Of a stretch of DNA of 64,000 bases, positions 55,842 to 64,000 are shown piece after piece. Under the pieces are notes generated by a model. The model was not told the origin of the DNA. It was given only the letters and a program-made list of their open reading frames with translations, and searched no databases. Location of the stretch: positions 10,999,501-11,063,500 of the forward strand of contig JAYKYS010000001.1 in the NCBI GenBank assembly GCA_036924285.1, read 5' to 3'. The DNA is from Asterella californica (lineage: Eukaryota > Streptophyta > Marchantiopsida > Marchantiales > Aytoniaceae). A program made the position numbers and the translations under genes. The first letter of the stretch is position 1, and each line of letters opens with the position of its first letter.

Positions 55842-57586
55842 GCGAAGTTCCGAGACGATAATAACGGGTAAGCAAACTAGAAGTGACTGAAAATCAAAAC
55901 TTTTCTCGTGGAGTGGAGGATAAAACTCACAACGATGATACATATATCTCAGCTGCAACACGCACTGACCAAAATTGCTGCCGAGTGGGGCCAAGGGAAG
56001 ATCGCTTGATCTCTGGGATATCTGCTAAATCAGCTGATTAAGACTGACAATGAGACGACTGAGACTATGCAGCAAGCAGAACTACTTCTACAAGGTCCAA
56101 CCAACAGAGCGTAAAGAGAATTGGAAAAGCTCAAGTCACGGTCATGTCAAAAACCGCAGAGGTTCAAATCCTGATCCAAAAGTGAATGACAATTTGACGG
56201 CCAGTGACTCGACACTGACGAGGTTGGCCACAACGGACACTTTACAAACCTACAAATAGACATGATGGCAGTCATGGGACCACTTTCGTAGCAGCTCCGC
56301 TAGCTAGATAAGTCTGCTGATGTTTAGTGAACCGCGAGTAATCCTCGGGCTTCTGTAGATCTAGCGCAGGAAGATAAAAAGTTAATCCTGATGCTCCTGA
56401 CGTAACCATACAGATAACGTACACATCAGACATTTATACCAAGCTGACGAGACAGAAAACATAGACTGCAAACCGCGGTCTCCTTCTCCAAGCCTTTGTC
56501 CGAGAGTCGGGTGACGCACTCGATTTTCGGAACTCAGCTTTTACCCCACACCAGTCGAGACAGCAGTACGGAAAGAACAGACAGGACTGACAACGAGTGA
56601 ATCACTTCCTGTGCCATCGATACTTCATATGATGGCTTCTTGTACCAAATGTACTCTCTTTCTAAAGTTTGTATCTCCACTCTCATTATACAGCATGTCA
56701 AAAGTTCAAACTCCAAAAAGGTAAGCGTGAGAAAAGGGGGTATACTCCGTGTCCAAACTCCAACACCACCTTGGGACACAAGAATAATTCAAGTCTGATA
56801 GGGTTCCAAAATGGATGCCGCCTTTAGGACTAAAGCCTGTCGAGATTCCTGCTTCGTATGCTTTCGTCTGACAGGCTTTCGCCGAATGCAGAAAGTATGA
56901 TCGTTCAGTGAGCTGAGAAACTATGATTGGCCAAGTGCCTGTAAGCCCCGTAACCCCGGGGTCGCATCATCCATGGTTGCAGCTGCTGCAGAGCCACTTT
57001 CAGCAGACTTTCTAAGCTCATGCAACCGTTCTGCAACAATCCTCGGCTGAGGACCGTAACTCGCACGAGCGGACGTGACCTTCATGCCTCTTATTCCTGA
57101 CACCCAAAAGGAATACGGTCACTGCCGCAGCGCTCTGTTTGCGATGAAGTGATGAACTGTCCGGTCTGGTGTTAAGTGTCACGATTTCTTCAACGAAAGC
57201 ACCATCAGGTCTGCTAATAGCATGGAAGGGAAAAATCTGGCACATAAACAGAGATTTGGGGGTGTGTTGGTCGGTGCATGTGCTCGAAACGGATGAACTC
57301 TGGAGATGGAAAATCCCGGTGGGACTAAACTCATCGTAGAAGTCGTATGTCACTTCCTCGCGAGAACTCTCGAGAGCACTAGCAACAACTCTTAACCCAA
57401 GGACAAGTTCGTGACACCTTTCATTTCACTCTTGGCAGACTTATCCTCGCTCGGGCGAAGGAATATCAGCTGTTATTCCCTATTGACTTCATGCTATCCT
57501 TGGTTTTCCCTCATCTCATTGCGGCTCAATTCGGAACAAATCGTTCCTTATAGAAAGAGCGGCTTCTTAAAACTACCGGCTCAGGT

Positions 57587-57660
57587 GATGCGATTTGACT
57601 CCACTGTCTCTAGAGAGTGATTAGATGAGATTTGGCTTCACTGTCTCTAGAGAGTGATTT
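57587..57660. repeat. Two 37-bp direct repeats
   Basis: Copies at 57587-57623 and 57624-57660 share cactgtctctagagagtgatt and differ at a few bases in the first half. Confidence 0.8.
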
Positions 57661-59357
57661 GGTTCTCGAAGACAACCAAATCTTGAACTTTTTCGCAGGC
57701 CTACCCCGAAATCTAGATGTAATAACAGTTTTCCGCAGCTGACCTGTCTCAATAACCCAAGGCTCTTTCCTCCTTCCTTGCTGTAAGAAAGAGGAAAGAA
57801 GAGGCCGTTTCTTTGTTACGGCGGAAGATGATCTGCGTAATTTGGTGGTATGGCAAACATGCAATCAAATAATCTCCTTCCCTCACTGGAGTGACGTCCA
57901 CGACTCAAACTCTGGCCAACCCAGCCTCAGCCTGACTGAGAGTTCCCGTCAGGCAGGCTAACCGCTATATATCCTATAATACATACCGATCAAACAAATA
58001 ATCTCCTCGCAGCTTCCACTGCCCTATCCTTTACCACACGACAATAGACAGTAAACGGGTTAATCGCTACTACTACAACACGCCTTCACAACCCCTGTGT
58101 TACCACGGCTTTTCAATTCACTCTTTAGCATACCCTTCGGCCATCCACTCAAGATCCACGACTCCCACCTGTTGATTTAGCGCAACCCATCTGCGTGGAT
58201 GGTCATAAAAAGATTGCACCTCTCCAAGGTCTGTTCACACAAAGTTTGAAGGATGAACAAAGTGGAGGTCATGATCTTCAACATCAAAAGCCAAGAGCAT
58301 CTGACCAGCCTAATTCTACAAATTTCCGTGCGACCAGACACGAAAAGTAAAATTTGACACAGTCTCCGGTCAAATTTAACGATAAAACAGGGGGACCTGG
58401 GCGCACAGAAGGCAAGCGAATGAACGACTTAATACCGAGCCAATAACTTAGAGAGAAGTCCTCGAGCAAAGAGTGTTCCATGGACAAGTAGTAACCCGGA
58501 AAGTAACCCGGAAAGTAAAGACAACCCAATATTAAGGTACAATATACATGAGCTTTGCAGAACAAGTGAAGCACTATCGAGTAAATTGCTGTCTAGAACC
58601 AGCAGCAAACGTACTCTACGGTGCGGTTACAACGTGGCTGCCTATCTCAGGAGCCTCCAGCGAGAACTCAGGGGATGAATATACAAGAGGGTGAATCTAA
58701 AAGTATGACACATGAACGAACTCTCGCGAATTGCTGGCTTGGGGAGCCAGCAAAGGCATATCCTTTTTAACCTCTCGGCGAGAGAATTCGTTGTCTATTT
58801 GGTGACTCTCCGGCGGGCTTTCTTTGAACACAGGCTAAAAAACGAACTGCTTTCTTTACCATGGGATTCGACACCCGTCCCGGCTAACGGCTTCCGCCAA
58901 AAACTGCCGGTTGGGGATCAGAACGCAAACAATTATCCCTAGCCCTTGTATGCTTTCCTCTTCATTCCAAATCACGCGAAGGAACCTAAGCTGTCTGCTG
59001 ACTAGACAGAAATAGCGTGTGCCGTGCCTCATCTGTCATCCCCAACACAACCTTGAAAACAGTTCGCTTCAGCAGGGACCTACTCGCACCTACGACTAAC
59101 CTCGAAAACGTGACCGAGCACTCGGTAATGAGAGAGATTCAGTGCTACAGCTTTTCGTGGGAAAATCAAGCTGTTGATGCAGATATCCATCACCGTCAGT
59201 ATACTAACAATTCGGAAGGACGTATGCCGTTCTGGCCGCTTCCCTTGTTTACTGCCGCGCCTGATCCATATTAACTGCTTCCCGTAACACGTTACACTCC
59301 CCTTCTCCTTTCTTCGTAATCTTGTACATACACTAAACCGACTCTGGACAAAGATAA

Positions 59358-59750
59358 TCAACATTGGAGCATGACCATGGGAGAGGCACCCCGTGCGCTG
59401 GAACCCAGGGGAGACGGACTGGTTCTCTTGGGGCTGGCAAGGAAAATCTCGTTTACGTGGGAGGCAAGCTGACTCATAATTGCTCTGTCCTTCGCTGCAC
59501 CTTCAATGATATCTTCGGCAAGGTGTTGATCCTCAGCCCGTAGCCTCGCCACACAGCTGTGAACAGAAATGCCAGGAATCCTAGTCTGGATTCTGGCGCC
59601 ACATCTATGTGGCATATTTACTCTCAGGATTCCTCCCGAGGATCTAACCGAGTTGCTGCTGGAAGGGGCAGCCATCTCCGCAGGTATTGTCGATGAGTAT
59701 GAGGAAGAACGCGCCAGAGAGCTGAATGCCGATGATCCACTATCCATCAT
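59358..59750 (-). CDS. Hypothetical small protein or exon
   Basis: 130 codons with a serine-rich start (MDSGSSAFSSLARSSSYSS) and a helical part (ARLRAEDQHLAEDIIEGAAK, SQLASHVNEIFLA). Upstream on the minus strand (about 60180-60235) lies a long pyrimidine-rich tract, as in plant 5' leaders. A possible intron, donor near AGA|GTAAAT (about 59621) and acceptor TTCACAG (about 59563), would change the middle. I do not recognise the family. A frame on the opposite strand (59569-59784) overlaps it. It could be non-coding. Confidence 0.3.
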   Translation of the reverse strand: MMDSGSSAFSSLARSSSYSSTIPAEMAAPSSSNSVRSSGGILRVNMPHRCGARIQTRIPGISVHSCVARLRAEDQHLAEDIIEGAAKDRAIMSQLASHVNEIFLASPKRTSPSPLGSSARGASPMVMLQC

Positions 59751-60890
59751 GCTCGCGTCAATTTCTTCTCGACCGTCCGTCTGAATATTCGTCTTCGATC
59801 GCTAAGCCACCTCCTCACCTATTCCTGTTCCGTCAGATTCTCGTCCGCCGCGCTTTTCTTACTGGATTCTTCTGCACTCTTCTGCAGCGTACTCAATCGC
59901 CAGCTTCTACATTAATCACCGCAATCTCTCGTGGACTAGGCTCACTATCTGCAACTGTCAGCCGGAGGAGGGTCAGTCACCGAGGTGTCTGTCAAATCTG
60001 TCGGATGACTGCTCGCACTTCGGTTCAATCAAGAATACGCGCGACCAACGGCAATTCGGAGGCGAGACGCTGCTTTCTTGACAACAACGAACTTCAGGAT
60101 TTCATGCGTAGCGCTACAGAACGGCACGAAACGATACGATCGACGATGACTGTCAGTCGGTCAGTCTGTCTCCCATTCAACGGAAGAAGAAAGAAAGGAA
60201 AGATAAGAGAGAGTAGGAGAAGAGAGGGCTACGATGTGGTAAGCAAACGAGCGTTTGGCTAAAGAGCATATAATCGAAGAATTTTACGCTGCTTCTCCGA
60301 GCGCCCAGACCACTTCTTATAGTCCAATCTTCCAGTCACAGGAAGGGACGTCCTCAAAAGTGAGGCCAGCCGCCTGTTCCGCATTCACCATTTTCGTCAA
60401 CCTGAATTTACCTTACAGTCGCACGCGGAAGGGCAGGGCAGGCAAAACTTTACTCCAAGCAGCTCGTAACTTACTTTCCGGTAACGAACTTAGTCCGCAG
60501 TGACTCGGCACCGTAACTAAACTATTTTCTTTTGTTTCTGTTAGTCGGCACCGTGTGTCTTCTCCGAGCACTGTCTCTTTGGACTAAGTTTGGAGCCGTA
60601 CCGGACGTACTGATTGGACCCGAAGAATTAGGGACGAGAGAAAATACATGGAGATCTGCAACGGTGCGCAAGTTCGCTTGCAGAGGTGGCCGTTGTCACT
60701 AGTTTGTTCTGAAAGAGACTAACGGTCCCTCTCAACGTCCAAGAGAATTCTACTTAAAAGAAGTATGATTTTCACTAGAGCCTTCATTTGTACATCAACA
60801 CAAGTCTTACTGCTTTTGGATGGTTGGAGCTAGCCAAGGGACTTTGCCCCAATCAGAAATTAGCTAATTACTATGTATCAGCGAATATTT
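59751..60890. other. Possible upstream region of the small minus-strand frame; otherwise unassigned
   Basis: It contains a purine run on the plus strand at about 60180-60235 and a 178-codon plus-strand frame (59726-60262) of low-complexity, arginine/serine-rich composition that I do not accept as a gene. Nothing else is recognised. Confidence 0.3.
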
Positions 60891-62670
60891 TAGTTTGACT
60901 CTTGCCCTAAATCAACCCCTTTACCAGAGTGTACTTGGAAATTTATCTTATTTACTTATTGTTGATTTTGGTTACAAGAACAAGAGGGCAATAAATAGAA
61001 GGAGACGATTGTCAAGGTCTAGTTTTCCATTTCCTGTTGAGATCACAAGAAGATATCTTCCCTCCCAGTTTACAAGAAAAGAAACTAACGCAATGAAAAG
61101 GATAAAATGAAAGAAGTTTACTGTGGTTACAACAATGGTTATAACATTGTAACCAGGACCAATGCTGTAACCATTGTATTGGCATAATTGCGATGGTTTT
61201 TATGATACTGGCTTAAGACTCAGAAATTGTCAAACTTATAATCAGGTTCTGTTATTGTTAAGACAACAGTATTGTGGAAGTTCTCTTTTATGTATTTGAG
61301 TGATTCATCTTTTCCTAAGAAAGTTAGCACTTTGTCCCTTTCTTAATTCCACCCCGAGTCATGAAATATGGGTATTCTGATACACTGAATATATCATGTG
61401 AAATATATGTATCTGTAGAATATATATTCACCTACAATACTCCTTTCCACTTGCGTATTTTTGTTTCAATAAGTTGAAGCAAAGATATACCTCATATTCC
61501 ACTACAAGCAAGTGCCTTGTGCTTCGAACAGTCAATGTTAATTGCGGAGATACAAATCATAATTAAGACCACAAAGTAAAGAGTACATAAATGCAAAAGC
61601 AGCACATTAAAAAGAGGGATGCAAGAGCATGCAACTGTAGATAGGTTGGTCTTTAGACATTCACTTTCATAAAAACTACCAAATCTTTGCTTTCGTATCT
61701 AAACTTGGGTGCAAATTTGGTTCGTATTCATCGTCGTATATTAGGCAAACACTTCAAAGGTTATAGTAGCATTTGGATGAAATTTAAAACAAGGACATTT
61801 CAAGAGATTGTGAACAAATTATTAAATATATTCTCTAGTGGAAGAGTAAACTACAACTAGTTTAACTCTAACTCACTTTCTAGAAGCTTACAACTCGATG
61901 CGCAATGTAGTTAGGGTTGTGGAAGAATGAACTTGAGTTAAGTTGAGTACATATATGTGCAGAAAATCTGGGGATTTTACGGAAGAGCAAAAGGAAAAGA
62001 AAAAGGTAGTGAATAAAAGACAGAACCTAGATAGAAATGTATGGTTGGATGAGAGGACAATTTGTTCTAGTGGGATCCATTACCAGGGGTTGGAAAGTCG
62101 CCCAAAGTTGCAAGTTAAGTTATTTCTCCAGAGAAGGAGGAATGTGCTTATTGTGGTGAAGAGAAATTACAGGCAGAGAGACCATGTAGTGTAGGGCTGT
62201 GAAAGAGACCACGTTTGTCTTGTGTCAGAGTATTCCATCACGACCGACCACCTCACTTTGTTCTATTCCAACAATGATGTCTTCAATACATGATCAGTGG
62301 AATTTATACTCACATCTCATCATGTGATGAAAATTCTTGACCTTCTGTAGCATTTGAAGACCTGAAGATGCTACTCACCGCTCATCCTAGGAATCAGTTT
62401 GTTTGGTCAATCCATTATTCCACCCACTAAGTATCAGCAGCCATTTATCATCTTACACAAGATTCTCTTTTCAAATGCTTCTTATTCAAATCTTGGCTTT
62501 CTTATTGCGTAGGAATGAACACCAGCAGAATCCATGCACAATCATAAGGGAAACTTTAAGTTTTACTACGTTTATATTCATGGAAAAGTTTTCTAACCTG
62601 TTCATCATATGAAGTAAAATTACACGTATGAGTGCACACAGAAAAGGAAGAAGAAGATGCTTCCTTTCCC
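60891..62670. other. AT-rich region without recognisable gene
   Basis: Short frames only. A weak inverted repeat (ggttacaacaatggttataacattgtaacc) lies near 61125-61155. Confidence 0.4.
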
Positions 62671-62853
62671 ATCGAATATCTTAATGATCAAAGGACAAAT
62701 ATCAGAATTTTAGTGCATCTAGTTTCCAACCATACGACAAGCCAACCATGAAAGATTTCACATCGAATATATTAATGACCAAGAGGACAAATATCAGAAT
62801 TTTAATGCATCTAGGTTCCAACCATACGACAAGCCAACCATGAAAGATTTCAC
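62671..62853. repeat. Two tandem copies of a 91-bp unit
   Basis: Copies at 62671-62761 and 62762-62853 share atcgaatat, gacaaatatcagaatttta and ccatacgacaagccaaccat, with about half a dozen differences. Confidence 0.9.
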
Positions 62854-62869
62854 GTCAAACGAGGAGGGA

Positions 62870-64000
62870 ATATGCACGGGTTTAATTTATCACCTAACCC
62901 TTTCGTTGATACGGGTTAGGTAATAAATCTATGGACATAAGGTTTTAATGTATATTTGGTGGTAGAAGCTCGCAATTGTACTCTCCGAAGCAAGTCCGTG
63001 TGCTCTTTCCTTGTGGGATAAGTCTGGATTTCTTGCATCACTTTCTTTTGTTAATATTTACATATTGTTCATAACATAAAGCAATATGTAACACAAAATG
63101 ATAGATTTGCATGCAACTCCCATTTCGTCTATCATTTAATATTTAATATTAATAATTATATTTTTCTAGTTAACAGAAAGAAAACAAGAGTGCTCGAAGT
63201 TTATTTGCACGTTTCATAAACGGACTAGGAGGATTTTACAAAACTTAACCAAAGCATGCATTTTCGCTCTGAGTATATCCATTTTTTCTGGAAGGAAAAT
63301 GATACTAAACATACTAGAAAGAGAGATTAGGATATTTTATTTACCAAAATATCGTCTCTGCGAAAAAATTCTGGAAGGAACACGGCATTAAACATACTAA
63401 TGCCGGAAAAAATGAACAGCAAACCGCTTCCACTAATTGTGTACTCTATTGTGAAGTCTGTATTCTTGTACACGTTCTTATCGCACTGAACTTGGGATGC
63501 ATATTTGTGAAACCTATAGTACATATTCAATGAAACTTTTCATATTCACCTTTTCCATCTTCTGATTGGAGAATGCAAATATGCAAGCCTAAGGGTTAAT
63601 TTATCACCTAACCGTGTGTTGGAAAAGGTTAGAAATAAATTAAAGTTGTAACTGGGAAGTGTGTGGTTTCGTTTTCTCTTTATAGGTTATGTCTGGATCT
63701 TTTAATATTTCTAATTCCAGCTATCATTTAATATTTAAAGATATTTTTTATCAGTTTAGTACAGAATTTTCTCTCCCATAACACTTATATATCTATTTTT
63801 GATAACAGCAAGAGAGCAATAGTTCACAGAAGTTTATCTTGCATGTCAATTTATTCTTTGCATATTCATTTCTTCCTATTTTCTGATGAAAGAGCAGAAT
63901 ATGCAAAGATTAATTTATTACATAACGTTTCTGTTATAAAAGATTAGATAATAAATTACACTGCAAAGAGAATATGATTTGTTTGGAATCAGCCCTCAGA
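62870..64000. repeat. Diverged repeat family with a conserved hairpin, three copies
   Basis: Hairpins of the form taatttatcacctaacc...ggttaggtaataaat occur near 62881-62930, 63598-63642 and 63911-63955. Each is preceded by an aatatgca-type sequence. Downstream blocks also recur (gtctggat near 63023 and 63691; ctatcatttaatatttaa near 63132 and 63720). The third copy runs off the window. The copies are old and AT-rich. Confidence 0.6.

Larger units (their letters stand above)
52560..59357. other. Intergenic region without recognisable gene
   Basis: There are many short frames on both strands, including 54969-55439 (+) and a GC-richer patch at 53140-53330, but no domain, exon series or mobile-element motif I can name. 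Hairpins at 55774-55841 and a small tandem repeat at 57587-57660 are listed separately. Confidence 0.4.

Noticed and set aside
59726..60262. 178-codon plus-strand frame
   Set aside because: Low-complexity arginine/serine composition over a purine tract, overlapping the more plausible minus-strand frame.
1..64000. Search for CRISPR arrays, rRNA and tRNA genes
   Set aside because: The repeats seen are tandem minisatellites, LTRs or foldbacks. No spacer-repeat array, rRNA core motif or cloverleaf with the usual conserved bases was noticed by eye; a covariance-model scan would be decisive.

Overview
This window looks like nuclear DNA of a plant. It has a spliced ankyrin-repeat gene with a plant-type PGG membrane domain, Ty1/copia and Ty3/gypsy LTR retrotransposons, a LINE remnant and a PIF/Harbinger DNA transposon. 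The short phase-0 intron and the chromodomain-free gypsy family would fit a non-seed plant (bryophyte or lycophyte grade), but the sequence alone does not settle the species. I saw no rRNA, tRNA or CRISPR array and no bacterial-style operons.

Layout. 1-10.6 kb: an ankyrin/PGG gene on the minus strand runs off the left edge. To its right is a degraded tandem array of the same locus, in which two further copies survive only as C-terminal PGG/membrane remnants fused to upstream flank, with minisatellites between. 11.05-16.95 kb: the 5' half of a copia element on the minus strand (LTR, primer-binding site, gag, protease, integrase, first part of RT), interrupted by a nested insertion of about 2.5 kb. 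17-24.5 kb: AT-rich non-coding DNA with inverted repeats and a recurring GATAAACCAC motif. 24.7-26.3 kb: the 3' half of a copia element of the same family on the plus strand (rest of RT, RNase H, LTR). 26.67-27.5 kb: a LINE 3' fragment. 27.5-32.3 kb: no recognisable gene.

32.4-41.6 kb: a decayed PIF/Harbinger transposon on the minus strand, with a DDE transposase and a Myb/SANT-like partner. The partner gene is split by a 6.4 kb LTR element that encodes only Gag (TR-GAG type). 42.46-52.56 kb: a 10.1 kb gypsy element with 2.0 kb LTRs and a 4-bp target duplication. It carries gag, a variant protease, RT, RNase H, integrase and a GPY/F-like tail. Its Gag is related to that of the Gag-only element, so it or a sister copy is a plausible helper. 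52.6-64 kb: mostly unassigned sequence with short hairpins, small tandem repeats and one possible small gene.

Most coding content is mobile-element sequence carrying stops or frameshifts. The only host gene I support strongly is the ankyrin/PGG gene. The most informative structures are the Gag-only element nested in a Harbinger gene, the two oppositely oriented and complementary copia halves, and the collapsed ankyrin/PGG array.
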